IMG/VR virus record: IMGVR_UViG_3300036985_007539
Coordinates: 1-22,820 of that record
From: a virus
DNA: 22,820 nt
Reading direction: 5' to 3' (one strand)
The notes beneath the pieces were generated by a model, which saw nothing but the letters and a program-made list of their open reading frames with translations, had not been told where the DNA came from and searched no databases. The position numbers and the translations under genes are program-made. This document shows, piece after piece, positions 14,766 to 21,589 of the stretch. The stretch's first letter is position 1. Each line of letters opens with the position of its first letter.

Positions 14766-16072
14766 TGACCTTCCAAAAATTCTTAGAACCTGTGGAAGAA
14801 ATAAAAGATGAAAAAAGGAAACCTAATTTCACTAATTTTCTCGAAGAAGTAAAAGAACCTGAATCTACGACTAAAAGTATTCTTAGACAAACTGGTCAAT
14901 ATGCTTTAAGGGGAGCAGAAGGTTTTTTAGGAGTTCCTGGAGACATCGCCGATGTTGCTGGAAGAGTTTCTGAATGGGGAGCAAGACAAAGCGGACAAAC
15001 ACCGTATAAATCTTATGAAGAGAAAAAAGCTGCTGAAGAAAAAGATCCATTAGATTTTAAAATTCCTACAACAAGTAAACTTAGACAATATTCAAAAGAT
15101 ATTTTCGGTGATACATTCGAACCAAAGACTAGGGCACAAGAAGTAATAGGACAAACTGCTGAAGATATTGGATCTTTTTTATTTCCATTAGGCGGACAGG
15201 TTAAATTATTAAGACCTGTATTAACAGCTGTTGGAAAAAATGTGGCTGGTTTAGGAGGTGAGGCAATTGGTGGAGAAAAAGCAAAAAATTATACTGAATT
15301 AGGTTCATTATTCATGATGGGATTATTAAAAAGACCTAAAATAAACGAACTTAGAAATAGTTTATATGAACAATCAAGATTATTAAGAGACGAAAAAGAC
15401 GTTGTTAATGCCTCAGATTTATCAAAATCAATATCTAAAATAGAAAAAGATCTTTTGAAAGGTTCTCCAACAGCAGTTTCAAAAGCATCATCTTTAAAGA
15501 CAATCAAAGAGATAAAGTCAAAAATTAAAGACAAAAATATTGCGATAGGAGAATTAGAAGAATTTAAAAAAGATATAAATGAAGCTGCCTCAAATGCTAA
15601 GATATGGCAAGAAGGAGCTACATCAGGTAAGAGAAATAAAACTTCACTAAAATTGGTAGGAAAAGAAATAGATAATGCTATCGAACAATATGGTAAAAAA
15701 AATCCTGAATATTTAAAAAAATATAGAGATGCTAATAAAGTTGCATCAGCAATATACAGGGGAGAAGATGCTTCTAATTTTATAGAACATGCATTAGATA
15801 AAACAGGAAAAGGTGTTTCCGACCTTACAAAAACTATATTTCTTATACAACATCCAATTTTTCATTTAGCTTCTTTTGGAAAAGGAATTGTCAAACCTCC
15901 TTATAAAATCTTAACACATGTCTTCCAAAGTCCAGATCTTCAAAAACATTATCTTGGTATTTTACGTAGTGTTTCTAGAGAAAATGTTGCAGTAACTTCA
16001 AAACTCATTCAAAGATTTGATGAAAAAATCAAGAAAGACAAAAATTTTAAAGATTTTTTAGAAGAAGAATGA
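14765..16072 (+). CDS. DNA-ejection (internal virion) protein, last gene of the virion operon
   Basis: A 435-residue protein. I choose the ATG at 14765, which shares one base with the preceding stop and has GGAGG about 8 bases upstream, over a TTG 15 bases earlier that lies in front of that site. Residues about 38-60 (LRGAEGFLGVPGDIADVAGR) and 130-190 are hydrophobic, Gly-rich amphipathic segments. The middle, about 200-310, is a charged coiled coil. A conserved-looking C-terminal region contains NPEYLKKYRDANKVASAIYRG and HPIFHLASFGKGI (spanning residues about 310-375). This layout suits a pilot or ejection protein that crosses the host membrane. The gene ends only 1 base from the convergent lysis gene, with no terminator hairpin between, so transcripts from both sides must overlap. 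Confidence 0.65.
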   Translation: MTFQKFLEPVEEIKDEKRKPNFTNFLEEVKEPESTTKSILRQTGQYALRGAEGFLGVPGDIADVAGRVSEWGARQSGQTPYKSYEEKKAAEEKDPLDFKIPTTSKLRQYSKDIFGDTFEPKTRAQEVIGQTAEDIGSFLFPLGGQVKLLRPVLTAVGKNVAGLGGEAIGGEKAKNYTELGSLFMMGLLKRPKINELRNSLYEQSRLLRDEKDVVNASDLSKSISKIEKDLLKGSPTAVSKASSLKTIKEIKSKIKDKNIAIGELEEFKKDINEAASNAKIWQEGATSGKRNKTSLKLVGKEIDNAIEQYGKKNPEYLKKYRDANKVASAIYRGEDASNFIEHALDKTGKGVSDLTKTIFLIQHPIFHLASFGKGIVKPPYKILTHVFQSPDLQKHYLGILRSVSRENVAVTSKLIQRFDEKIKKDKNFKDFLEEE

Positions 16073-16073
16073 G

Positions 16074-16283
16074 TTATCTTAGGTTATCGGACTCTCTTTC
16101 GCATAGATCATCGTAATCCTTTTGACTTTGTAATCTTTTACTTTCTCTTTCTTTATCAGTTGTGAAACATTCTTTTATTTCAAAATAAATAGACCAACTT
16201 ATAAATACAATAAAAATTATTACTATAGCCAGCAGAAGTTTCATACCTATAATTGCGACAATCAAATGTAGTAAACATTCCAT
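16074..16283 (-). CDS. Small membrane protein, candidate lysis accessory
   Basis: A 69-residue protein with a hydrophobic N-terminal segment (about residues 5-35) followed by a charged tail rich in Glu, Lys and Arg. One membrane helix with a soluble helical tail is the shape of an inner-membrane spanin or a small antiholin. The ATG at 16283 directly follows the stop of the upstream holin-like gene. An internal ATG at 16244 (MKLLLAIVII...) also has an AGGT site just before it, so two forms are possible, as known for dual-start holins. No lipobox or outer spanin partner is visible. Role is inferred from shape and position only. Confidence 0.5.
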   Translation of the reverse strand: MECLLHLIVAIIGMKLLLAIVIIFIVFISWSIYFEIKECFTTDKERESKRLQSQKDYDDLCERESDNLR

Positions 16284-16514
16284 TTAGTACCATTTCCTCA
16301 TATCTTTTTCCAATTTTTCTTGTTCATTTTCTTTTTCTTTTTTCTCTTCTTTCCATAAATGAACCCAATATGCAATCAAAGCAACTGCTGCAAGTACTAA
16401 TATTTCATACTGTCCACACATCCACAATAAAATAATAGCTGCTACCAGGGAAAATCCCATTATTTGAGTACCAAATAATGCAAAAAGTATAAGAAACGCT
16501 AAAATACTAATCAT
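16284..16514 (-). CDS. Holin-like membrane protein
   Basis: A 76-residue protein with two or three membrane segments: residues 3-32, which may form one long or two short helices, and residues 37-53. A highly charged C-terminal tail (KEEKKEKENEQEKLEKD, residues 55-71) follows. These are the classic features of phage holins, which open the inner membrane at the end of infection. The neighbour downstream is another small membrane protein, so the pair looks like a lysis cassette. I see no endolysin next to it, so that gene must be elsewhere. The start ATG at 16514 has AAGAGA upstream. A non-lysis membrane function cannot be excluded. Confidence 0.55.
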   Translation of the reverse strand: MISILAFLILFALFGTQIMGFSLVAAIILLWMCGQYEILVLAAVALIAYWVHLWKEEKKEKENEQEKLEKDMRKWY

Positions 16515-16552
16515 AAATAATTCTCTTTTTTTTATTTTATATTTTATTACAC

Positions 16553-16669
16553 AAAAGAGGAGATGCGTGGGACTGTATAGGGAATGGGGGTATCCAACAC
16601 ATCTCCAAAATTCTATTAAAAGAGGAGATATGCGGAGACTGATTGGAAAGGGATGTCAGGCATATCTCC
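16553..16669. repeat. Two tandem similar hairpins
   Basis: Two units, offset by 65 bases, each begin AAAAGAGGAGAT (16553-16564 and 16618-16629) and fold on themselves. Unit A pairs GGAGATG (16559-16565) with CATCTCC (16600-16606). Unit B pairs GGAGATATGC (16624-16633) with GCATATCTCC (16660-16669). Both loops contain GACTG and a G/A-rich stretch. On the leftward strand each hairpin is followed by TCTTTT, so they may be weak terminators in series with the strong one at 16681-16719, or a duplicated structured RNA. Confidence 0.7.
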
Positions 16670-16680
16670 AATATTATTAT

Positions 16681-16719
16681 AAAAAACCCCAGCAATCAGT
16701 TTGCAAATCATTACTGGGG
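16681..16719 (-). terminator. Intrinsic terminator of the recombination operon
   Basis: On the leftward strand CCCCAG-T-AAT pairs with ATT-G-CTGGGG (T-G wobble, 10 pairs) around a 13-base loop and is followed by six T residues. It lies 17 bases past the stop of the YqaJ-type gene. On the plus strand the wobble becomes a C-A mismatch and no T-run follows. Confidence 0.85.
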
Positions 16720-16736
16720 CAAAAAACAGGAAGTTT

Positions 16737-17627
16737 TTAAGAAAGTGTATATGAAAAACGATATGATATTGCATCAGATTTTCTATATTTATCAAGATCT
16801 ATAAAATTTTCTTCGCAAGCTTTTCTATAGTCTATTCTTGAGTTTGTAATTTTAGATATTTTTACAACATCTCCAATGACAACTGTTTTATCTCCTGACT
16901 TTTCTATCAATTCTTTTCGCAATGATTCTTTTTGTACTTCCAATTCTTTGATTTTATCTTCGATAAACCTCAATTGAATTGATAATGAAACACATTCTTC
17001 ATCATTTTCATAAGATAAATCGCTAGAAGAGGATTGAGGAGCAACATCAGCTTCTACATAATTATTCCAGAAGTCACATAATCTTGGAATCAAGATACTT
17101 TCTATGAAGTCATCATCTTTTTCGACTAACATCATAGATATTTTATTATCTAAATAAGCAGCAATATAACCAGTTAAAGCTCCAGAGACTAGATATTGAT
17201 GTTGAATTTGCACCCAATATTCTGGATATTCTTTCTTTAATTCCAGTGAGCCTTGAAAATCGATAACATTTAAAAGCTTATATGTACGAGGACATTTCAA
17301 TTCTACGAATTCCGTACCATCTTCATTCATTCCGTCGAAAGAAGCCTGTATGAATGAATAATAATCATGTTTACCACATATGGATGAGAATTTACTTTCT
17401 ATATTAATATTGAAAGCCATCAAAGCTTCTTCTTCTAGGTCTATACCTCTTTGCATGTCTGCATTAATGTCATTTTTAAAAGCTCTACCTGTTTTTTCTT
17501 CCCACAACTTTAACAACGTGTTATATCTTGACATACCAACGATGACAGCGCTATCACTTGCACCAATGCCAGTTAAACGCCATTCTAGCCATTTGTTTGT
17601 TCTTTGAAGCATATCCACTACCTTCAT
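16737..17627 (-). CDS. YqaJ / lambda-Exo-type recombination exonuclease
   Basis: A 296-residue nuclease of the YqaJ viral recombinase family (PD-(D/E)XK fold). These enzymes degrade one strand of double-stranded DNA from its end to give 3' overhangs. Key motifs are GIGASD (residues 20-25), RGIDLEEEA (60-68), ASFDGM with the catalytic Asp 98, ELK (109-111) with Glu and Lys of the active site, and QIQHQYLVSG (140-149). The last 80 residues add a coiled-coil helix (IEDKIKELEVQKESLRKELI, residues 221-240), seen in many family members. The ATG at 17627 follows AGGAG by 8 bases and is 3 bases from the stop of the ERF gene. Together they form a two-gene phage homologous recombination module, comparable to lambda exo and bet. 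Confidence 0.9.
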   Translation of the reverse strand: MKVVDMLQRTNKWLEWRLTGIGASDSAVIVGMSRYNTLLKLWEEKTGRAFKNDINADMQRGIDLEEEALMAFNINIESKFSSICGKHDYYSFIQASFDGMNEDGTEFVELKCPRTYKLLNVIDFQGSLELKKEYPEYWVQIQHQYLVSGALTGYIAAYLDNKISMMLVEKDDDFIESILIPRLCDFWNNYVEADVAPQSSSSDLSYENDEECVSLSIQLRFIEDKIKELEVQKESLRKELIEKSGDKTVVIGDVVKISKITNSRIDYRKACEENFIDLDKYRKSDAISYRFSYTLS

Positions 17628-17630
17628 CGA

Positions 17631-18209
17631 TTAAACTCCTCTTTTGTCGGTTATTAAGCGATTTACGGTATTTATAACATTATCGTAGTTATCTAATGGA
17701 ATATTTTTCAAAGCAACGAAAGCTTTTAACATACGTTGACGAATATCTTCATGCCCATTTATCAAAGTTTCAATAGTGTGTAGTTGTTCTGCAGAAATAT
17801 AATCTACAATGGCATTTTTAGCTGTGTTACCATCATCATCTTCTTCTTCAGCGACTATACCCAATGCAGCAGATAATGAATATCTCTTAGCATAAGATGT
17901 AGCAGAACCTAAGGAATGAGCGTCTTTCTTTTGTAAGACAACTTCAAAGGGACCGTATTCTATCCATTGACCCGATGAATGTATGACTCTAGTATAAACA
18001 GCTACACCATCTTCTGTAGTAATAGCATCTTGTAAAACACATATTTCATTTTTATATAGAGATTCACGTATAGCTTCCCATATGGAGGCAATATTAGCAT
18101 ATTTACTTTTGAAATATGGATTGGAGCTATCTTTGATAGCTGGTTTCATTTGACCTTGAGCATTAGCTAACGCTTTTGCTAATTCATTGATTGATTCTGA
18201 TGTTTTCAT
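17631..18209 (-). CDS. erf: ERF-family single-strand annealing protein
   Basis: A 192-residue recombinase of the ERF family, known from P22, which coats single strands and anneals complementary ones. Diagnostic stretches are NPYFKSKYANIASIWEAIR (residues 30-48) and GSATSYAKRYSLSAALGIV (101-119) followed by the acidic EEEDDDGN (121-128). The start ATG at 18209 has AGGAG 7 bases upstream. It is the first gene of the leftward early operon; its promoter is at 18264-18292, and the exonuclease gene follows. The partnership suggests recombination-dependent replication or circularisation of the incoming genome. Confidence 0.9.
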   Translation of the reverse strand: MKTSESINELAKALANAQGQMKPAIKDSSNPYFKSKYANIASIWEAIRESLYKNEICVLQDAITTEDGVAVYTRVIHSSGQWIEYGPFEVVLQKKDAHSLGSATSYAKRYSLSAALGIVAEEEDDDGNTAKNAIVDYISAEQLHTIETLINGHEDIRQRMLKAFVALKNIPLDNYDNVINTVNRLITDKRGV

Positions 18210-18263
18210 AACTTTCTCCTGTTTTTTCCCCTTTGCAATGGGGTTTTTTTGACTGATGACTTA

Positions 18264-18292
18264 ATCATAACATATAGCATTATTTATCGCAA
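18264..18292 (-). promoter_or_regulatory. Leftward early promoter
   Basis: On the minus strand TTGCGA (18292-18287), a 17-base spacer and TATGAT (18269-18264). Transcription should start near 18257, about 48 bases upstream of the ERF start codon. It corresponds in position to lambda pL. Confidence 0.7.
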
Positions 18293-18306
18293 CAAAAAAT
18301 TTTTGT
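18292..18306. promoter_or_regulatory. Candidate operator in the divergent early region
   Basis: ACAAAAA-a-TTTTTGT is a perfect 15-base inverted repeat adjoining the -35 of the leftward promoter, upstream of the Cro-like gene. The A/T-only core makes a chance occurrence possible. Confidence 0.35.
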
Positions 18307-18366
18307 AGAATAAAATAAAAATAAGTTGTAATATGTATTTATCTTTAAACTCTACAGGGAGAAATT

Positions 18367-18570
18367 ATGAATATAAAAGATTATATGAACAAAAAAGAAA
18401 TATCTGTAACTGCAATGACAGAACTATTAGATATTTCAGCAGCTCACTTACGTATGCTTATGTCAGGATCTAGCGCTCCTAGTCGTAAACTTGCTCTAAA
18501 GATAGAGAAGATAAGCAATGGTGAGATAACCAAAGAAGATGCGATTTTTAATTATAAAGATAAGAGGTAA
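18367..18570 (+). CDS. Cro-like helix-turn-helix regulator
   Basis: A 67-residue protein. Residues about 14-41 (VTAMTELLDISAAHLRMLMS and on to PSRK) fit a lambda-repressor-type or YdaS-like helix-turn-helix, followed by a long helix (ALKIEKISNGEITKEDA). It starts at ATG 18367 after AGGGAG and lies divergent to the ERF operon, exactly where lambda has cro. It most likely binds the intergenic region and switches off early transcription. No larger repressor gene is nearby: the 157 bases between the two operons are too short for a CI. The product is a single small DNA-binding domain with no oligomerisation domain. Confidence 0.7.
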   Translation: MNIKDYMNKKEISVTAMTELLDISAAHLRMLMSGSSAPSRKLALKIEKISNGEITKEDAIFNYKDKR

Positions 18571-18574
18571 AATC

Positions 18575-18919
18575 ATGAAAATAAAAATAGAGAACTGTCG
18601 TAAATGTGAACCAGAAGGAAAAATAAAAGCTTTTCTAAAAATAATTCTGTTAGTAGATGGGTTTCCATTAACGATATCTGATGTAAAAATCATTGACAAT
18701 GGTAAAGGAGCTATTTTTTATGCATTACCTTCTAAAGAGTATACTACCCCCGAAGGAGAGAAGAAATATTTCTCTCTATGTTCTTTCTTTACTAAAGAAG
18801 GTTATGCAGCTTTTAAGCAAGGTATGGATGATGCGCTTGTAGATTATCACAAAAATGTCCCATCAGATCTTAAAGAAGCAGCAGCAGAATTCTTAAAAAC
18901 AAATAACGTTCCATTCTGA
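18575..18919 (+). CDS. SpoVG-like protein
   Basis: A 114-residue protein. I choose the ATG at 18575, which has AGAGGT 7 bases upstream overlapping the stop of the Cro-like gene; an earlier in-frame ATG lies inside that gene without a ribosome site. The stretch GKIKAFLKIILLVDGFPLTI (residues 15-34) with SDVKIIDNGKGAIFYALPSK (35-54) and YFSLCSFFTKEGYAAF (65-80) follows the SpoVG pattern: a short beta domain with 'kAf...d.f.i.d.kvi.g..G.f..mPs.k'. SpoVG proteins of bacteria and phages bind nucleic acids and affect gene expression; their phage role is unclear. Co-transcription with an early regulator and replication genes fits a regulatory or DNA-binding role. Confidence is moderate because the similarity is read by eye. 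Confidence 0.6.
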   Translation: MKIKIENCRKCEPEGKIKAFLKIILLVDGFPLTISDVKIIDNGKGAIFYALPSKEYTTPEGEKKYFSLCSFFTKEGYAAFKQGMDDALVDYHKNVPSDLKEAAAEFLKTNNVPF

Positions 18920-18922
18920 AAA

Positions 18923-18954
18923 AATAGAGGCCCACTATTGCGGTGAGCCCTATT
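18923..18954. terminator. Terminator-like hairpin after the SpoVG-like gene
   Basis: AATAG-a-GGC-c-CAC (18923-18935) pairs with GTG-a-GCC-CTATT (18943-18954). On the minus strand the inner stem GGCTCAC/GTGGGCC closes through a wobble and is followed by TCTATTTTTT. On the plus strand there is one mismatch and no clean T-run, so stopping is likely stronger leftward. Confidence 0.45.
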
Positions 18955-19064
18955 TACGAAAATTTTATTTGGAAATAATCATAAATTGATTTAAGATCCA
19001 AAAAAGACAACAAATGTTATTGTATACTCTTTTTAATTTTATTCAATAAAATTTTTTGTCTCAT

Positions 19065-19113
19065 ATAGTCTCATGCTATCGAACCACAGACCGTATGATA
19101 GTCTCATGCTATC
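19065..19113 (+). repeat. Pair of 16-base direct repeats upstream of the initiator gene
   Basis: ATAGTCTCATGCTATC occurs at 19065-19080 and 19098-19113, 33 bases apart (about three helical turns). The second copy lies in a 7-base inverted repeat, ATGATAG/CTATCAT (19095-19115). They sit 65-113 bases before the initiator start. An operator or extra initiator sites are possible. Confidence 0.7.
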
Positions 19114-19177
19114 ATAAATTCCTATTATTCTCAATAGACAAAATCATTAAATTAATCATTTATAAATAGGAATTATT

Positions 19178-20110
19178 ATGACTGTCCAAAAATTTAATTC
19201 TTTATATATTGATAATAGAAAATATTTTTATACAACACTTAGTAGTCAAATTTTACAAAGAAAAGATATATCAATAGAGGCTAGAGGAACTTGGGCCTAT
19301 TTAAGTAGTCTTCCAGAAAATTGGAATATACATACAATTAATTTAAGAAAAGAATTGAATATTGGAAGAGATAAAGTATTAAGAATAATTAATGAATTAA
19401 TAGATCATAGATTATGTAAAAGAATTGAAGTAAAAGACGAAAAAAGCAAAAAATTTGAAAGATTTGATTATCACATATATGCAGAACCTTATGATCTGTG
19501 TGATCCAGTCCCTGAAATCGCGGTACTGGCTGCAGTACCAGATCCAGTTCCTGAAATCGCGGTGTTGGATTTTGTCTCTGAAATGCCAGTTCCTGAAATC
19601 GCGGTGTTGGATTTTGGGAGTGAAGTTTCCCCTGCTGCATATAATATACATAAACAAAAGAAAGAAAATATAAATATAAATAATAATAAAGAGGAGAGTC
19701 AGAACTCTCCTCGCCCCCCCTCATTATCAATTTTTAATGAAAAAGCAAAAGAATTAACTGAATTTCTAATAAACTCGATTATTTCATGGAAAGGAGGCGT
19801 TTTGAAGGGATCTGATTCACCCAAATGGCTAATGCACATGGAACACATTCTTCGCCTAGATAAGCGTACAGAACAAGAGATACGCGAACTTATAACCTGG
19901 ATGACTCTAGGTGTAGGTGGTAATTCTCTTTTCTGGAGATCGAATATTTATTCTACTCTTGGATTACGTGAAAAGTTTGATGCTGCACAAGCTTCAATGA
20001 AATCGGAGTTTAAAGGAAAATCGAATCAAAAATCTGAGTGTGCGGCATTCAAACATGATAAAGATTACGACTTTTATGCAGCTGTGAAACCTGATTTTTC
20101 AGGAGAGTAA
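19178..20110 (+). CDS. Replication initiator, lambda O-like
   Basis: A 310-residue protein. The N-terminal domain (residues about 1-103) reads as a winged-helix DNA-binding domain: ISIEARGTWAYLSSLPENW (31-49), INLRKELNIGRDKVLRIINE (54-73) and the wing to about 100. Residues 110-148 consist of three PVPEIAVL repeats encoded by the DNA iterons. A low-complexity Asn/Lys linker (about 155-180) follows, then a C-terminal helical domain with SPKWLMHMEHILRL and LREKF that should contact the helicase loader. ATG 19178 has AGGA about 6 bases upstream. It is followed 2 bases later by a DnaC-like gene, the same order as lambda O and P. The embedded origin is described separately. A helix-turn-helix plus repeat plus C-terminal binding domain is the usual plan of such initiators. 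Confidence 0.82.
   Translation: MTVQKFNSLYIDNRKYFYTTLSSQILQRKDISIEARGTWAYLSSLPENWNIHTINLRKELNIGRDKVLRIINELIDHRLCKRIEVKDEKSKKFERFDYHIYAEPYDLCDPVPEIAVLAAVPDPVPEIAVLDFVSEMPVPEIAVLDFGSEVSPAAYNIHKQKKENININNNKEESQNSPRPPSLSIFNEKAKELTEFLINSIISWKGGVLKGSDSPKWLMHMEHILRLDKRTEQEIRELITWMTLGVGGNSLFWRSNIYSTLGLREKFDAAQASMKSEFKGKSNQKSECAAFKHDKDYDFYAAVKPDFSGE
19505..19712 (+). other. Replication origin of lambda type, inside the initiator gene
   Basis: Three iterons of 25 bases lie at 19505-19529, 19544-19568 and 19586-19610, each CCAGTyCCTGAAATCGCGGT followed by rTTGG or ACTGG. A broken fourth copy (TCTCTGAAATG) lies at 19575-19585. They are followed by a strongly A+T-rich, purine-rich stretch (about 19637-19690) and a 9-base inverted repeat, GAGGAGAGT/ACTCTCCTC (19691-19712). 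Order and setting match the lambda origin: iterons, A+T-rich unwinding region, inverted repeat, all within the initiator's own gene. Confidence 0.75.
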
Positions 20111-20112
20111 CC

Positions 20113-20904
20113 ATGAATAAAATAGATTACTCAAAATTTTTAATACAAAACCTATCACGTTTTAAGTCTGGCGATCTAATTTGTGCGGTGATGAACGATG
20201 GAATTCCAGAGTATCGTCCGATTCAATTTACCGAAAGGATAACATGTCCGATGTGTGGAAGTAAAAATGGTTATAAAATAGTAAATCATAACGAATTATG
20301 GTGGGCGTGTACTGAAGATACCTGTATATCTAAGAATGGGAGAGCTAAAACGTATAATAAACCTAAAGAAGACTTAGATAATCTCATGCAAAAAGTTGGT
20401 GTTCCAAAGATCTTTCAATCAGCGAGTTTTGATAATTGGAATCATTCAAATCCTCTTAAGAAAGAATTACTTAGCTTTTTAGATCAAGAAAAACCATTTT
20501 TAGTAATTTTAGGTTCTAATGGCTGTGGTAAATCTTATGCTTCAGTGGCATTGATGAAAGAATATTATAAAAAACATAAAAACATTCCTATTTTTTATGC
20601 TGTCAGTGAGATGTATCAGCAGTGGCTTAAAGAGATGCCATCACCCAATGCATTCACCTATCGTCTCACTAATCACGAATTATTAGTCATAGACGATTTA
20701 GGAATAAGAACACCCTCAGATGCATTTCTGGACTATATTTATTTGATTATCAATAGTAGATATTCAAATTTAAAAAGAACAATTGTAACCACAAATTTAG
20801 ATAGCAAAGAATTAGTTGACAAATTTGGAAAAACAATAGTAAGTAGATTGTTAAGTGGAATCAAAATTCATATGAAAGGTTTAGATATGCGCTATTCCGC
20901 TTAG
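20113..20904 (+). CDS. DnaC-like helicase loader, AAA+ ATPase with zinc finger
   Basis: A 263-residue AAA+ ATPase. The N-terminal part carries a zinc-ribbon-like set of cysteines (C45, C48, C66, C71). The ATPase core shows Walker A GSNGCGKS (residues 134-141), Walker B LLVIDD (190-195), sensor 1 in TIVTTNLD (223-230) and an arginine in VSRLLSG (243-249) that fits the DnaC arginine-finger region. DnaC-type loaders place the replicative helicase DnaB at an origin opened by the initiator. Start ATG 20113 is 2 bases from the initiator's stop and has AGGAG upstream. No helicase gene is seen in the window, so the phage probably recruits the host DnaB. The zinc motif suggests binding to single-stranded DNA or the helicase. 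Confidence 0.88.
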   Translation: MNKIDYSKFLIQNLSRFKSGDLICAVMNDGIPEYRPIQFTERITCPMCGSKNGYKIVNHNELWWACTEDTCISKNGRAKTYNKPKEDLDNLMQKVGVPKIFQSASFDNWNHSNPLKKELLSFLDQEKPFLVILGSNGCGKSYASVALMKEYYKKHKNIPIFYAVSEMYQQWLKEMPSPNAFTYRLTNHELLVIDDLGIRTPSDAFLDYIYLIINSRYSNLKRTIVTTNLDSKELVDKFGKTIVSRLLSGIKIHMKGLDMRYSA

Positions 20905-20940
20905 AATGGCCTAAATTTCGATTAAAACACATGTAGCAAT

Positions 20941-21423
20941 ATGGACACACTGCTAAAAATAATAATCGAAAGAAGGGCCATTAGAAGAAGAAATACAGCA
21001 TATGTGATAAAAGCACTAGCAAATACAGAGAGATCAATATTCCAATTGAATAGAAAAAACTTATTGTATATTATTGAAATTATAAAGTTACCCAGAGTTT
21101 TTATGTTTGAAAATACTCCCCTCATACCATCTCCAACGTTATCTCATGAAATAATTACTGAAAATTTACCAGTATACAGCATACAAGTAATTACTTTATC
21201 AAAATGTTGTAATTCATCCGTTTCTATCTCAACAAATGATGATTTTAAGAAATTAGATAAACGAAATACAGATTCTCTTTTGATGTCGGTAAGTTATATA
21301 TGCAATTCGTGCGGCAATCCATGTGAAATATATGATAAATATATTGATTATTCTTTATTACCTAAAAAAAGTTTATTAAAAAGATTGATATGTAAAATTA
21401 AATCATTTATTCATAGGAAATAA
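20941..21423 (+). CDS. Zinc-binding hypothetical protein (start uncertain)
   Basis: A 160-residue open frame. The C-terminal half is convincing: LSKCCNSSVSIS (residues about 86-97) and YICNSCGNPCEIYDK (about 119-133) form a likely zinc site (KCC and CxxCxxxC). A basic tail (KSLLKRLICKIKSFIHRK) follows. The first 54 residues (basic, helical) are less certain because no ribosome site precedes the ATG at 20941. An alternative ATG at 21103 with GAG upstream would give 106 residues but leave a 198-base gap in an otherwise tight operon. A small membrane-type ORF on the other strand (21125-20922), with a good GGAG site, overlaps this doubtful part. No family is recognised; a DNA-binding or regulatory role is only a guess. 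Confidence 0.5.
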   Translation: MDTLLKIIIERRAIRRRNTAYVIKALANTERSIFQLNRKNLLYIIEIIKLPRVFMFENTPLIPSPTLSHEIITENLPVYSIQVITLSKCCNSSVSISTNDDFKKLDKRNTDSLLMSVSYICNSCGNPCEIYDKYIDYSLLPKKSLLKRLICKIKSFIHRK

Positions 21424-21424
21424 T

Positions 21425-21589
21425 ATGTCCGACGAAGAATTTAATAAAATTTGTAATTATACAAAATTAGAATTAGTTAATTACATAGAACATCTTACGA
21501 AAGATATGAATATGAAAAATGAAATTATAAAATCTCTTAAATGGAAATTATATAGTTATGATGTTTCATCAGAAGAAGATTATAATTAA
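21425..21589 (+). CDS. 54-residue hypothetical protein
   Basis: A short ORF beginning MSDEEFNKICNYTKLELVNY at ATG 21425, with AGGA about 6 bases upstream. It starts 1 base after the stop of the zinc-protein gene and overlaps the RusA start by 32 bases. The product is acidic and helical, with an LVNYIEHLTKDM segment that could form a coiled coil. Such small helical ORFs are common before RusA genes. The tight spacing and ribosome site support a real gene; no function can be assigned. Confidence 0.6.
   Translation: MSDEEFNKICNYTKLELVNYIEHLTKDMNMKNEIIKSLKWKLYSYDVSSEEDYN

Noticed and set aside
16253-16435. Rightward 60-residue ORF opposite the holin-like gene
   Set aside because: It overlaps two leftward membrane ORFs with continuous coding and stop-start junctions; no ribosome site of note.
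18225-18250. CCCC-TTTGCAAT-GGGG followed by T-run as a terminator in the early divergent region
   Set aside because: The stem is only four pairs, and further pairing leaves no loop. It lies between a promoter and the ERF start, where a strong stop would be unlikely.
18309-18366. Rightward promoter for the Cro-like gene
   Set aside because: A -10-like TAATAT (18329) exists but the nearest -35-like TTGTAG is 20 bases away; not good enough to annotate.
19389-19730. Leftward ORFs opposite the initiator iterons (for example the 113-codon frame)
   Set aside because: They mirror the repeats of the initiator gene and have no ribosome site or family features.
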